Source of the DNA: DTPS01 sp049591295 | GTDB lineage: Bacteria > Acidobacteriota > UBA4820 > DSQY01 | Assembly (NCBI GenBank): GCA_049591295.1 | Contig: JBAWEQ010000202.1 | Location: 17,955-81,954, forward strand | Length of the DNA: 64,000 bases | Direction: 5' to 3' | Shown: piece by piece, positions 13,740 to 23,051 of the stretch | How the letters are laid out: each line of letters begins with the position of its first letter | How positions within the stretch are numbered: the first letter of the stretch is position 1 | Program-made: the position numbers and the translations under genes | Notes under the pieces: generated by a model | What the model was told of the DNA's origin: nothing | Databases searched by the model: none | The model's input: only the letters and a program-made list of their open reading frames with translations

Positions 13740-15845
13740 ATGACCCACCCGAGGACTCTCCTGAGAACCCTTTCTACGCTGACGCTGGCGGCCGCGTCCG
13801 TGCTGGCCCTCTCCACGGCGATCAGGGCCGACGAGGGGATGTGGACCTACGAACATCCACCCGTCCAGCTTATCCAGAAGCGGTTCGGCTTCACGCCGAC
13901 CCAGGCGTGGCTGGACCACCTCCGCCTCTCCTCCACCGGCATCGGCGGGGGCAGCGGCTCCTTCGTGTCGCCCGACGGGCTCATCCTCACCAACCACCAC
14001 GTGGCCCGCATGTACCTCCAGGAGCTCTCCACTCCCCAGCACAACTACGTGGAGGACGGCTTCTACGCCAAGACCCTGGCCGACGAGATGAAGGTTCCCG
14101 GCGCCATGATCGAGGTGCTGGTGTCCATGAAGGACGTCACGCCCGAAGTGACCGGGGCGGTCAAGCCCGCGACCACGCCCGCCCAGGCCCAGCAGGCGCG
14201 GGAAGCCGAGATGGCGCGGATCGAGAAGGAGTGCCTCGCGAAGACCGGCCTCCACGGCAGGGTGGTCACCCTCTACGGCGGCGCCCGCTACATGCTCTAC
14301 CGCTACAAGGAGTACACGGACGTGCGCGTGGTGATGGCCCCCGAGGAGAAGGCGGCCTACTTCGGCGGCGACGAGGACAACTTCTACTATCCGCGCTACG
14401 ACCTCGACTTCAGCTTTCTCCGGGTGTACGAGGACGGCAAACCCGCGCACACCCCCGATTACCTTCAGTTCGATCCCGTCGGCGTGACCGACGGCATGCC
14501 CATCTTCGTCTCGGGCCACCCGGGTCGGACCGACCGCTTGGACACCCTGGCCCAGCTCTCCTATTTCCGGGATGACAGCTATCCCGCCATGCTCTCCCAT
14601 CTCGCGGGCTTGGACGCGGCCCTCACGGCCTACGGCAAGAAGGGGCCCGAGCAGGCGCAGGAAGCGCAGTCCATGCTCTTCTTCATCCACAACGCCATCA
14701 AGGCCCTCACGGGCGAGTACGACGGGCTCAAGGACCCCGACCTGATGGCCGAGAAGGCCAGCCAGGAGAAGGCCCTGCGCGAGGCGGTCGAGAAGAATCC
14801 GGCGCTGCGGCATTACGGGGACGCCTGGAAACAGGTCGAAAAGGCGGTGGCCTGGGAGCGCGCCCACTTCAAGGAGATCACCTACGAGGGCCAGGTCTTC
14901 GACGGCTACGGCCTGACGGGCGCGGCGATGAACGTCCTGCGCTACGCCGAGGAGGTGAAGAAGCCCGACGCCGAGCGGCTGAACGGCTACCACGACTCCC
15001 AGCTTCCCGGCCTCATGAGGCGCCTGAAGGCACCGCGGCCCTACTACAAGGGGATGAGCCAGGCCGTCATGGCCTTCGAGCTGACCACCCTGCGGGACAA
15101 GCTCGGCCCCGAAGACCCCTTCGTGAAGTCTCTCCTTCATGGCAAGACCCCCGACCAGCGGGCCGCCGAGGTCATGGGCGGCACCCGCCTTGATGACGCT
15201 GCCTACCGCGCCTCGCTCCTGAAGGACAACGGCGCGGCGGTGAAATCCTGCAAGGATCCGCTCATCGCCTTCGTCCGCCTCATGGATCCGACCCTCCGGC
15301 GCGTCCACAAGGCCATCAAGGACGACGTGGAGGCGGTGGTCCAGCCCGCCCTCACGGAGATCGCCAAGGCCCAGTTCGCGGTCTACGGCGACAAGGTCTA
15401 CCCCGACGCCACGGGCACCCTCCGCCTGGCCTTCGGGACCGTCAAGGGCTATCCCTTCGACACGAGCGAGGTGCCCTACAAGACCACCTTCTACGGCCTC
15501 TATGACCGTGCCTACAGCTTCAACAACCAGGGCGATTTCCAGCTCAGCAAGATGGAGGAAGCCAAGCTCGGCCAGCTCGACCTCAAGACCCCGCTGGACT
15601 TCGTCTGCACCGCCGACATCACGGGCGGCAACTCGGGGAGCCCCATCGTGGACAAGGAGGGCAAGCTCGTGGGCCTCGTATTCGACGGGAACCCGCAGAG
15701 CAACCCCAACACCTTCGTCTACTCCGAGAAGGTCGCGCGCTGCGTGGCCGTGGATACGCCCGCCATCCTGGAGGCCCTCACCAAGCTCTACGGCGCGGAC
15801 CGCGTGGTCCAGGAGCTGACGGCCGCCGCCAAGGGCCAGGGCTGA
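13740..15845 (+). CDS. Secreted S46-family dipeptidyl-peptidase, DPP7-like
   Basis: The 701-residue product has a signal peptide (residues 1-30), then the S46 double beta-barrel with the TNHHVAR catalytic His region (84-90), an inserted helical domain (roughly 270-570) and the GGNSGSP motif with nucleophile Ser632. In known S46 enzymes the residue 18 positions after the nucleophile sets specificity: Gly in DPP7 (hydrophobic P1) and Arg in DPP11 (acidic P1). Here that residue is Gly650 (FDGN), pointing to DPP7-type activity; this step is inference from family knowledge. The enzyme removes dipeptides from oligopeptides in the periplasm, fitting amino-acid-based growth. ATG follows AGAGGAGGCACT. 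A terminator follows at 15881. Confidence 0.93.
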   Translation: MTHPRTLLRTLSTLTLAAASVLALSTAIRADEGMWTYEHPPVQLIQKRFGFTPTQAWLDHLRLSSTGIGGGSGSFVSPDGLILTNHHVARMYLQELSTPQHNYVEDGFYAKTLADEMKVPGAMIEVLVSMKDVTPEVTGAVKPATTPAQAQQAREAEMARIEKECLAKTGLHGRVVTLYGGARYMLYRYKEYTDVRVVMAPEEKAAYFGGDEDNFYYPRYDLDFSFLRVYEDGKPAHTPDYLQFDPVGVTDGMPIFVSGHPGRTDRLDTLAQLSYFRDDSYPAMLSHLAGLDAALTAYGKKGPEQAQEAQSMLFFIHNAIKALTGEYDGLKDPDLMAEKASQEKALREAVEKNPALRHYGDAWKQVEKAVAWERAHFKEITYEGQVFDGYGLTGAAMNVLRYAEEVKKPDAERLNGYHDSQLPGLMRRLKAPRPYYKGMSQAVMAFELTTLRDKLGPEDPFVKSLLHGKTPDQRAAEVMGGTRLDDAAYRASLLKDNGAAVKSCKDPLIAFVRLMDPTLRRVHKAIKDDVEAVVQPALTEIAKAQFAVYGDKVYPDATGTLRLAFGTVKGYPFDTSEVPYKTTFYGLYDRAYSFNNQGDFQLSKMEEAKLGQLDLKTPLDFVCTADITGGNSGSPIVDKEGKLVGLVFDGNPQSNPNTFVYSEKVARCVAVDTPAILEALTKLYGADRVVQELTAAAKGQG

Positions 15846-15880
15846 GGGGCTTCGCCCCACAGACTCTCCGCAACACAGAA

Positions 15881-15912
15881 GGGGGAGGGCCGGTTTGGCT
15901 CTCCCCCTTTTT
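15881..15912 (+). terminator. Rho-independent terminator of the S46 gene
   Basis: GGGGGAGGGCC, loop GGTTT, GGCTCTCCCCC with one G-T pair, then TTTTT. It lies 36 bp after the stop codon. A small GGGGCTTCGCCCC hairpin (15846-15858) directly follows the stop. Confidence 0.85.
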
Positions 15913-15982
15913 GGTGGAGGGTGGAGGGTGGAGGGAAGAATGGGAGGGCAGCTTCCTTGAGGCGCCCGAACCCCGATTCATC

Positions 15983-17386
15983 TCAGGCGGCGTTCTGGCC
16001 GCCCTGCGCCTGGACCTCCCTGACCAGCTCGCCGACGAAGGACTTGGCGTCGCCGAAGAGCATGAGCGTGCGATCGAGGTAGTAGAGCTCGTTGTCCACG
16101 CCCGCGAAGCCCGGGTTCATGCTGCGCTTGATCACCATCACCGTCCGCGCCTTGTCGGTGTCGATGATGGGCATGCCGTAGATGGGACTCCCCTTGTCGT
16201 GCCGGGCCGCGGGGTTGGTCACGTCGTTGGCGCCGATGACGAGGGCCACGTCCGCCTGGGGGAGTTCCGAATTGGCCTCCTCCAGATCCACGAGCGCGTC
16301 GTAGGGGATGTTCGCTTCGGCCAGGAGCACGTTCATGTGGCCGGGCATACGGCCCGCCACGGGGTGGATGGCGAACCTCACATTGACGCCGTTCCTGGTG
16401 AGCAGGTCGTACAGCTCGCGCACCTTGTGCTGGGCCTGGGCGGCAGCCATGCCGTAGCCCGGAACCACGATGACGGAGGAGGCGTTCAACAGGATGCCCG
16501 CGGCCTCCTCCGCGCTCGCGCTCCGGTAGGTCTTTCTCTCGCCCGTCTCCGCCACCACTCCGCTGACCTGCCCGAAGGCCCCGAAGAGGACGTTGGCGAA
16601 GGAGCGGTTCATGGCCTTGCACATGATGATCGAGAGGATGAGACCCGAGCTGCCGTCCAGCGAGCCCGCGATGATGAGCAGCTTGTTGTTGAGGACGAAT
16701 CCCATGGCCGCGGCGGAGAGGCCCGCGTAGGAGTTCAGAAGGGAGATGACGGTGGGCATGTCGGCGCCGCCGATGGGGACGATGAGCAGAACCCCGAACA
16801 CCAGGGCCAGCGCGGCCATGAGCAGGAACAGGGAGTGGCTCCCGGGATGGATCACGAGGACGACGGCGATGGTTGCGGCGGCCCCCAGGATGCCCAAATT
16901 GACGAAATTCTGGCCCCTGTAGGTGATGGGCCTCTGCGGGAGGATCTCCTGCAGCTTGCCCGTGGCCATGAGGCTGGCGGTGAACGTCAGGTAGCCGAGG
17001 ATGACCTCCAGGGTGAGCGCCCCCATCGTGAAGCGGTCCATCTCCTGGTGGCCCGCCCGCAGGAAGTACTCCGCCGTCCCTACGAGGGCCGCCGCCAGGG
17101 CGCCGAAGGCGTGCGAAAGCGCCGTCCGCTGAGGCACGGCCGTCATGGGCATCATGGCCATGGGGATGCCGATGACGGTGCCGATGACGAAGGCCACGGC
17201 GATCCACTGGTAGTGGGCCACCTCCGGACGAAGCAGGGTTCCCCCCACGGCGAGCACCATGCCGACAACGCCCGTGATGACGCCCCGGCGGGCGGTAGGC
17301 ACCGAGCTCAGCCAGTGCAGGGCCAGAATGAAGCAGACGGCCGAGAGGACGTAGACGAGCTGGATCCAGTGGTCGATGCCCATCAC
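15983..17386 (-). CDS. pntB: NAD(P) transhydrogenase subunit beta
   Basis: The 467-residue product has about nine membrane helices (residues 1-260) followed by the soluble NADP(H)-binding domain dIII. The dIII shows GYGMAAAQAQHKV, HPVAGRMPGHMNVLLAEA and the VIGANDVTNPAA loop characteristic of PntB. With the two upstream alpha subunits it forms the proton-translocating transhydrogenase that uses the proton gradient to reduce NADP+ with NADH. Its ATG overlaps the stop of pntA2 by ATGA. The order is pntA1-pntA2-pntB with alpha split in two, as in Rhodospirillum-type operons. Confidence 0.97.
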   Translation of the reverse strand: MMGIDHWIQLVYVLSAVCFILALHWLSSVPTARRGVITGVVGMVLAVGGTLLRPEVAHYQWIAVAFVIGTVIGIPMAMMPMTAVPQRTALSHAFGALAAALVGTAEYFLRAGHQEMDRFTMGALTLEVILGYLTFTASLMATGKLQEILPQRPITYRGQNFVNLGILGAAATIAVVLVIHPGSHSLFLLMAALALVFGVLLIVPIGGADMPTVISLLNSYAGLSAAAMGFVLNNKLLIIAGSLDGSSGLILSIIMCKAMNRSFANVLFGAFGQVSGVVAETGERKTYRSASAEEAAGILLNASSVIVVPGYGMAAAQAQHKVRELYDLLTRNGVNVRFAIHPVAGRMPGHMNVLLAEANIPYDALVDLEEANSELPQADVALVIGANDVTNPAARHDKGSPIYGMPIIDTDKARTVMVIKRSMNPGFAGVDNELYYLDRTLMLFGDAKSFVGELVREVQAQGGQNAA

Positions 17387-17679
17387 TTCACCCGCTTGTG
17401 CTTCTTGAACATGACGAGCATGCGGTAGGTGATGAGATAGCCCCCCACGATGTTGATCATGGAGGCCGCCACGGCGGCGGTCCCGAGCACCGTGCTCAGC
17501 GTGGACTCCTCCTTGCCGGCGACCACGATGGAACCCACGACGGCGATGGCCGAAATGGCGTTCGTGAGGGACATGAGGGGTGTGTGGAGCAGCGGCGAAA
17601 CCCGCCGGATGACGAGCAGGCCCACGAAGGTGGCCAGCACGAAGATGTAGAGGTGTGATACGAGAACGTCGAGGCTCAT
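17383..17679 (-). CDS. pntA2: NAD(P) transhydrogenase subunit alpha part 2
   Basis: A 98-residue membrane protein with three helices, equal to the C-terminal membrane domain of single-chain PntA. The conserved helices contain FVGLLVIRRVSPLLHTPLMS and NAISAIAVVGSI. It overlaps both its neighbours by ATGA junctions, indicating tight translational coupling with pntA1 and pntB. It contributes to the proton channel domain dII of the transhydrogenase. Confidence 0.95.
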   Translation of the reverse strand: MSLDVLVSHLYIFVLATFVGLLVIRRVSPLLHTPLMSLTNAISAIAVVGSIVVAGKEESTLSTVLGTAAVAASMINIVGGYLITYRMLVMFKKHKRVK

Positions 17680-18821
17680 GGGGCGGAACCCTCCTTGGAC
17701 AGCGCCTGAGCGGTGGCTCCGTGGATCACCTTCCCGTCGTGGGTGATGGTGGCCTCCCTCAGGATGTCGTCCTCGAGATCGAGTTTGAAGGCACCGTCCT
17801 TCCAGAAGGCCGTGATGAAGGCCGTGAGGTTCCGCGAGTAGAGCAGGCTGCCGTGGAAGGCCACCTCGGAGGGCAGGTTCAGGGGGGCCAGGATTCGCAC
17901 CCCGCCTATCTCGACGGTCTCCCCCGGCCGGGTCAGCTCGCAGTTCCCGCCGCCCGGCGCGGCGAGGTCCACGATGACCGAGCCCGGCCTCATCTTGCCC
18001 ACCATCTCGGCCGTGATCAGCTTTGGCGCCACCGCGCCTCCGATGAGGGCGGTGGTGATAACCACATCGGAAGCGGCGCAGCGTTGGGCGATGAGCTCGC
18101 CCTGCCTGCGGTAGAACTCCTGGGACAGCTCCTTGGCGTACCCTCCCGCGTCCTGCGCCTCCTCGCCGGTCTCGACTCCCACGAATTTGGCGCCCAGGCT
18201 CTCGATCTCCGTCTTCACAGCGGGACGCGTGTCGGTGGCCTCCACCGCGGCGCCGAGCCTTCGCGCCGTGGCGATGGCCTGGAGCCCGGCTACTCCGGCG
18301 CCGATCACGAAGACCTTGGCCGGAAGCACCGTTCCCGCGGCGGTCATGAGCATGGGGAAGTACCGGGGCAGGGCATCGGCCGCCATGATGACGGCCTTGT
18401 ACCCGGCGATGGAGGCCATGGACGACAGGACGTCCATGGCCTGGGCCCTGGAGATACGCGGGATCGCGTCGGTGGAGAAGGCGGTCACCCGCCGCTCCAG
18501 CAGCTTGCGGACCAGGTCCAGGTTGCGCGTGGAGGCGAGGGGCGCGAGCAGCATGCCGCCCGGATGCATCCGGTCCGCTTCATCCAAGGTTGGGGTGTGG
18601 ACCCTCAGCACGAGGTCGGCCTCCGAGAGCGCCGACGGCGGATCGGCCGCCACGGTGGCTCCGGCCTCGACGTAGGCGGAATCCGCGATGAAGGAGCCCG
18701 CGCCGGCCCCGGCCTCCACCGTCACCGTCACACCCGCCTTCACCAGCTTCTTGACCGATTCCGGAACGAGCGCCACGCGGCGCTCCCCCTCCCGGCATTC
18801 CCGTGGCACGAACACCTTCAT
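17676..18821 (-). CDS. pntA1: NAD(P) transhydrogenase subunit alpha part 1
   Basis: The 381-residue soluble NAD(H)-binding domain dI has the N-terminal PRECREGERRVALVPESV motif shared with alanine dehydrogenases. It also has the GAGVAGLQAIATARRLGA dinucleotide fold, EATDTRPAVK after it, and VIVDLAAPGGGNCE. It is the first gene of the pnt operon; ATG follows CGGAGGAGCC. Together with PntA2 and PntB it links NADH to NADPH supply. The length equals the family norm for the split alpha form. Confidence 0.97.
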   Translation of the reverse strand: MKVFVPRECREGERRVALVPESVKKLVKAGVTVTVEAGAGAGSFIADSAYVEAGATVAADPPSALSEADLVLRVHTPTLDEADRMHPGGMLLAPLASTRNLDLVRKLLERRVTAFSTDAIPRISRAQAMDVLSSMASIAGYKAVIMAADALPRYFPMLMTAAGTVLPAKVFVIGAGVAGLQAIATARRLGAAVEATDTRPAVKTEIESLGAKFVGVETGEEAQDAGGYAKELSQEFYRRQGELIAQRCAASDVVITTALIGGAVAPKLITAEMVGKMRPGSVIVDLAAPGGGNCELTRPGETVEIGGVRILAPLNLPSEVAFHGSLLYSRNLTAFITAFWKDGAFKLDLEDDILREATITHDGKVIHGATAQALSKEGSAP

Positions 18822-19066
18822 GGCTCCTCCGACAACGGCGGCCGCATGCTCTTTCCCGTTCCGGGCCCATGGTTCTTCCCGAACAGATTAACCCACTCGC
18901 TCCCGACGCGGACATCCCCCCCTGCCAAACAGAGACTCCCTCCTTCACGGTGCACGCCCTGAGCCAGGCGGAGCTCCGCGCCAGCATTCACGCGAGGCAC
19001 CCCGCCGCTTCCCACGGGACGCGGCGAGCGATCCCCTGGCCCGAAGGGTCAATACGGGCGCATCGG

Positions 19067-20236
19067 TCATTCGTCCCTGAAATCCGCGGCGCGCCCGCGC
19101 CGTCCCGCGACCGGGGTCCCGCATACTTCGTGCAGCAATTCGCCGGTCTGCTTGAAGAGCCCGTCGCCCTTGGGCTTCTCTGAGGTCCAGATCATGGCCA
19201 CGCAGTCCCCCTTCCCCGGAACGAACGAGAGGATGCTGTGGAATCCCTCCGTGGCCCCGTTCTTGGTGACCACCGAGAGGCCGCCGACCCTCTTTTCGAA
19301 CCACCCCGGGGTGCCCGAAAAGGCGGGATTCACGCGCGTCGTCATGGTGCGGAAGGCGGATGGGCTGAGCAGGCCTCCGGGCTGGATGCCTTCGTAGAAC
19401 CTCAGCAGGTCGGCAACCGTGCTCTGGAGGTGGCCCGACGGTATCCCGTACATCCCCTTGAGGCGGTGGACGATCGGCACGGGCCGCCCTCCCTCCAAGC
19501 GATACGAAGTCGCTTCATCGGCGCTCCGGATGCCGTAGCCCGTGTGGTCCATATGCAGCGGGCCAAACACCTCCCGGTGCATGAAATCGAGGTAGCTCAT
19601 GCCGCTGATGGCTTCGATGATCTTCCCCACCACCGCGTAGTTGAAATTGTTGTAGACCTGCTTCGTTCCGGGCTTGAAGGCCAGCGGCATGGAGTCGGCC
19701 GAGCGGAGCATGGCCTCGAAGGTCGGGAGCTTGCGGTTCAGCTGGGGGATGCCGCTCTGATGAGCCATGAACTGGTCCACCGTGATGGACCGCCAGCTTT
19801 CGGGCAGGTCCTTGAGATAGCGGCTGGCGGGGGCTTGCAGATCGAGCTGGCCGTGCTCTACGAGGACCATGGCCCCGGCGGCGGTCAGAGCCTTGGAGAG
19901 CGATCCGATGTAGAAGACGGTGTCCTGGTCCGGAGGCTGGGGCGAATCCAGCGACCTCACGCCGTAACCCCGCTCTACCGCGACGTGCCCATTCCGGACC
20001 GCGCCCAGGACCAGCCCCGGCAGGTCCTTTTCCCTCATGGCCGGTTCGATGATCCGGCCAGCCACGGCGTCCGGAGCCCTGTGGCGCTCTACCTCGCGCG
20101 GGCCGCCCTCGGGCCTGGGTCCGCGGCGGGCCGTCGCCGCGAGCGGCACCGCCACCACGAGGGCCGCCATCAGCATGCTCGTGATCGCCGATCTCCCCCT
20201 TCCTCCACCGGCAGATGATCTCGGCTCACTCGTCAT
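19067..20236 (-). CDS. Exported serine hydrolase of the beta-lactamase (class C/esterase) family
   Basis: The 389-residue product has an N-terminal hydrophobic export segment (about 18-36, after GRGRSAITS). The penicillin-binding fold follows with the SxxK motif S112-L-S-K115 and the YxN motif Y195-N-N197. The third motif is divergent: where KTG/HTG is expected the protein has KNGATEG, as in many esterase- or peptidase-like members. Activity may be hydrolysis of small esters, D-amino peptides or cell-wall fragments. The start at 20236 follows CTGGAGGCGAAGA; longer in-frame starts upstream would run into the divergent promoter region. The gene is transcribed away from the SYLF gene. Confidence 0.85.
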   Translation of the reverse strand: MTSEPRSSAGGGRGRSAITSMLMAALVVAVPLAATARRGPRPEGGPREVERHRAPDAVAGRIIEPAMREKDLPGLVLGAVRNGHVAVERGYGVRSLDSPQPPDQDTVFYIGSLSKALTAAGAMVLVEHGQLDLQAPASRYLKDLPESWRSITVDQFMAHQSGIPQLNRKLPTFEAMLRSADSMPLAFKPGTKQVYNNFNYAVVGKIIEAISGMSYLDFMHREVFGPLHMDHTGYGIRSADEATSYRLEGGRPVPIVHRLKGMYGIPSGHLQSTVADLLRFYEGIQPGGLLSPSAFRTMTTRVNPAFSGTPGWFEKRVGGLSVVTKNGATEGFHSILSFVPGKGDCVAMIWTSEKPKGDGLFKQTGELLHEVCGTPVAGRRGRAADFRDE

Positions 20237-20553
20237 TCTTCGCCTCCAGTCAAACAGCCTCAACAGACCGGCCGCCCGGTTTATTCGTCGGAGAGACGGT
20301 GCAAGGGTGAGCTTGAAGCCGGCTGGCAGGCGAGGCGCACGGGAGGCCCTGACTGTCGTACAATGGAGGGGCGCCACATGGAGAAGGACACTGGGGACTG
20401 ACGAGACGGCAGAGAAAGGGATGGCCATGAGCGCGAGAGATCTGGAGGAAATGAGGCGAGGAACCACATTCCATCCGCCGCCCCTTCTCGCCCGCCCTCT
20501 GTCCCGAAAGACCTTGACCCAACGCACCGCTGGAATGGGATGAAGGAGATACG
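20237..20553. other. Divergent intergenic region, promoters expected
   Basis: About 317 bp between the divergent serine hydrolase and SYLF genes. TACAAT at about 20350 could be a -10 element for the rightward gene, but no matching -35 is seen. No coding frame with a ribosome binding site was found. Confidence 0.35.
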
Positions 20554-21240
20554 ATGATGACGAGACGAAGCCTTTCCCTCGTGATGGCCCTGGGGCTCCT
20601 CGGCGCCTCCGTCCTGCCCTTCTCGGCGCAGGCAAAATCCGCCGAGGCGAACAAGATCGTCGAGGCGGCGAAATCCACCCTGTCCGACTTCCTGGCCGAC
20701 CCCAACATGAAATGGTTGAAGGAACACTTCCAGGACGCCAAAGGGGTCCTCATCGTCCCCGATCGAAACAAGGGGGGATTCATCTTCGCCGGCTCCGGCG
20801 GCGTGGGCGTCCTCCTGACCAAGAACGCCGACGGGCGCTGGAGCCAACCCGCCTTCTACAGACTGGCCGGCTTCTCCGTGGGCTTCCAGATCGGGGGCGA
20901 GCACTCGGAGGTGATCCTCTTCATCCGGTCCCAGAACGGCGTAGATTCCTTCCTCAGCTCCAGCGTCAAGCTGGGCGGAGAGGCCAGCGTGGCCGCGGGT
21001 CCCGTAGGTGAAGGCACCCAGGCGGCCACCGCCGACATCCTCTCCTTCTCACGGTCCAAGGGGGCCTTCGTCGGCGCCGCCTTGGCCGGCACCGTGGTGA
21101 AACCCGCCAAGGACCTCAATGAGGGCTTCTACGGCAAGCGGGTGAGCCCGGTGGACATCCTCGTCAGGGGCACCGTTGAAAACCCGCGGGGCGACGCCTT
21201 GCGGGACGCCGTATCACAGGTCGCCAGAAAGGAGCCGTAG
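20554..21240 (+). CDS. Exported SYLF-domain (YSC84-like) lipid-binding protein
   Basis: The 228-residue product has a signal peptide (residues 1-27, PFSAQA) and a SYLF domain (about 60-215). Signatures are DAKGVLIVPDRNKGGFIFAG, GFQIGGEHSEVI and LSFSRSKGAFVGAALAG. SYLF proteins bind phosphoinositides in eukaryotes; bacterial exported versions are probably envelope lipid-binding proteins of unknown role. It starts ATGATG after GAAGGAGATACG. It appears monocistronic. Confidence 0.88.
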   Translation: MMTRRSLSLVMALGLLGASVLPFSAQAKSAEANKIVEAAKSTLSDFLADPNMKWLKEHFQDAKGVLIVPDRNKGGFIFAGSGGVGVLLTKNADGRWSQPAFYRLAGFSVGFQIGGEHSEVILFIRSQNGVDSFLSSSVKLGGEASVAAGPVGEGTQAATADILSFSRSKGAFVGAALAGTVVKPAKDLNEGFYGKRVSPVDILVRGTVENPRGDALRDAVSQVARKEP

Positions 21241-21686
21241 CGCCGCTGATCCTCCCTCCCGCGCTGGCACGTTCGTTGCTCTTTCCACACATGAAGGCCT
21301 CATAGGACGCCTGGGCGCCCTTAAGAGGATCCTTTTGGCCATGGGCCTGCCAGAATGGCCGCGACTTTTTGGCGCGGGGGGGCATTGTGCAGGGTTCACG
21401 GGTCACCCGAAGAGTGTGGTCTTCACCGTCTTGGCGTGTCCCTTCCAAGCCTGGTAGGGCCGTCCCCTCTTCACCGCCCACAGGCGCCCCCCCTTTCTTG
21501 CCCCGCATCGCCACGTACGAGAGTTCAATCGGCTGGCTTCCAGTCCCGGCGCCCTTCTGGCCGGTGAGCGCCGGAAGCCGGCGCATCCGCCGCGCCTCCG
21601 GCAGGCAGCGGCCGGAGGCCATGCGAGAGGAGGCACGACCCGTGGTTCGCCGATAGGACCGATCCTTACATAGAGCAGGGGGGACA
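21241..21686. other. Intergenic region, possible decayed sequence
   Basis: About 446 bp between same-strand genes. It contains GC-rich inverted words (GCCGGAAGCCGGC, CTCCGGCAGGCAGCGGCCGGAG at about 21570-21620). A minus-strand frame over 21400-21560 reads Arg/Lys-rich sequence without a start signal. No gene is supported. Confidence 0.35.
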
Positions 21687-22520
21687 ATGCCAACACTCGG
21701 AATGCCTGAAATGCTGGGGCTCTCCATCGCCGCCGGATTCGTGGGCGCCATGTCCGGAATGGGTGGGGGGGTCGTTCTCGTCCCAGCTCTCACCTTGATG
21801 GGGCTGGACATCAAACACGCCATCGCCATCAGCATCGTCTCGGTCATCGCCACATCGAGCGGTTCGGCCTCGGCCTATGTCCGGGACCGAATCACCAACC
21901 TGAAGGTCGGAATGTTTCTGGAGGTCTTCACCATCCTGGGCGCGGTCGTGGGCGCCGCCGTCACCCTGGCATGCAGCGAGCGGCCGCTCTTCATCGCGTT
22001 CGGGGCGATTCTCCTGGCCATCTGGCTCACGATGGTCTTTCAGGTGGGCAAACAGTGGCACCCCATGGCCTACCAGGACAGGTTCTCGAAGTGGCTCGAA
22101 CTCAGGGGCAGCTATCACGACGAGGCCCAGAAAGAAACGATCCACTACCACGGAGTTCGCGCCTACTTCGGCGGTCCATTCATGTTCTGCGCCGGATTCA
22201 TCGCGGGCCTCCTCGGCATTGGCGCCGGGGCGCTGAAGGTCCTGGTTCTGGACCTGGGCATGCACCTGCCTCCCAAGGTCTCCACGACCACGAGCAACCT
22301 GATCATCGGCGTGACCGCCCTCGCGGGCACAAGCGTCTACCTGGCCAACGGTTTCATCGATCCGGGCCTCGCCGCGCCGGTCATCCTGGGCGTCGTAGTG
22401 GGGGCCTTCATCGGAACGCGCGTGCTGGTGAAGCTGAGCAATTCCGCCGTACGCAACTTCTTCCTGGTGGTTCTGTTGATCCTGGGCGCCGAGATGATCA
22501 TTCGCGGGATCAGGGGGTAA
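21687..22520 (+). CDS. TauE/SafE family anion transporter
   Basis: The 277-residue membrane protein has about eight helices arranged as an inverted duplication. The repeated signatures are GFVGAMSGMGGGVVLVPAL (residues 17-35) and FIAGLLGIGAGALKVLVL (about 172-189), followed by STTTSNLIIG. Family members move sulfite, sulfonates or related small organic anions across the inner membrane. It is followed after 2 bp by a DUF1634 gene, a frequent companion of this subfamily, suggesting a two-part transporter. ATG follows GAGCAGGGGGGACA. Confidence 0.9.
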   Translation: MPTLGMPEMLGLSIAAGFVGAMSGMGGGVVLVPALTLMGLDIKHAIAISIVSVIATSSGSASAYVRDRITNLKVGMFLEVFTILGAVVGAAVTLACSERPLFIAFGAILLAIWLTMVFQVGKQWHPMAYQDRFSKWLELRGSYHDEAQKETIHYHGVRAYFGGPFMFCAGFIAGLLGIGAGALKVLVLDLGMHLPPKVSTTTSNLIIGVTALAGTSVYLANGFIDPGLAAPVILGVVVGAFIGTRVLVKLSNSAVRNFFLVVLLILGAEMIIRGIRG

Positions 22521-22522
22521 CC

Positions 22523-22933
22523 ATGAGCGAACATGCGATTGCCGACGAACTCTCTCCTGAGCTCCAGGCCTTTCAGCACAAGATCGAAGGGCTCGTGGGA
22601 ACCATCCTCCTGGTGGGGGTGCTGGCGAGTTGCGCCCTTCTCCTGGCTGGGATGGTGTGGCGTTTCGCCGAGTCGGGAAGCTTCCTCTTCGATTACGAAC
22701 TGAACAAGATGAATCTGTTTCAGTTCCTGGTCAAGGAGCTGAAGCTGACGGTCGAGGGAAGGTTCCGTGCGCGGCTCCTGGTCAGCTTGGGAATCGTCAC
22801 GCTCCTGCTCACTCCCTACATTCGCGTCTTGGCCTCCATGGTCTACTTCGCCTTCGTGGAAAAGAACCTCAAGTACACCCTCTTCACGGCCTTCGTGCTG
22901 ACGGTTCTCAGCTACACCCTGTTCCTGCGGTGA
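22523..22933 (+). CDS. DUF1634 membrane protein, TauE partner
   Basis: The 136-residue protein has three hydrophobic segments (about 24-46, 88-106 and 117-134). The loop between helices 1 and 2 contains RARLLVSLGIVTLLLTPYIRV, the DUF1634 signature. It starts two bases after the TauE stop (GGGGGTAACCATG), so the pair is co-translated. DUF1634 proteins occur next to TauE-like permeases; they presumably form part of the transport complex, although no biochemical role is known to me. Confidence 0.88.
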   Translation: MSEHAIADELSPELQAFQHKIEGLVGTILLVGVLASCALLLAGMVWRFAESGSFLFDYELNKMNLFQFLVKELKLTVEGRFRARLLVSLGIVTLLLTPYIRVLASMVYFAFVEKNLKYTLFTAFVLTVLSYTLFLR

Positions 22934-22946
22934 TCTGCCACGAGGT

Positions 22947-22977
22947 TTGAAAGGTTGGTGCTCAACCACGTTATAAT
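22947..22977 (+). promoter_or_regulatory. Putative promoter with palindromic spacer upstream of the kinase-BON gene
   Basis: TTGAAA (22947-22952) and a perfect TATAAT (22972-22977) are 19 bp apart. The spacer contains GGTTG-GTGCT-CAACC (22953-22967), an inverted repeat that could be an operator. The kinase-BON start is at 23052. Confidence 0.45.
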
Positions 22978-23051
22978 TATGGCTTGGTCCTTCGTTTGCG
23001 AAACCGACGCAGGGGGGTCTCCCCACGGAGGCTCTCGTAGAAGGGGGCGAA

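Noticed and set aside
13617..15860. Long minus-strand open frame (747 codons) opposite the S46 gene
   Set aside because: It is the mirror of a real gene with all S46 motifs. The antisense product is low-complexity Val/Leu/Gly/Arg-rich and has no ribosome binding site; long antisense frames are expected at this G+C.
15912..15936. G-rich triple repeat GGTGGAG after the S46 terminator as a possible G-quadruplex
   Set aside because: Only three GGG tracts plus a GG; too weak, and short purine repeats are common in this G+C range.
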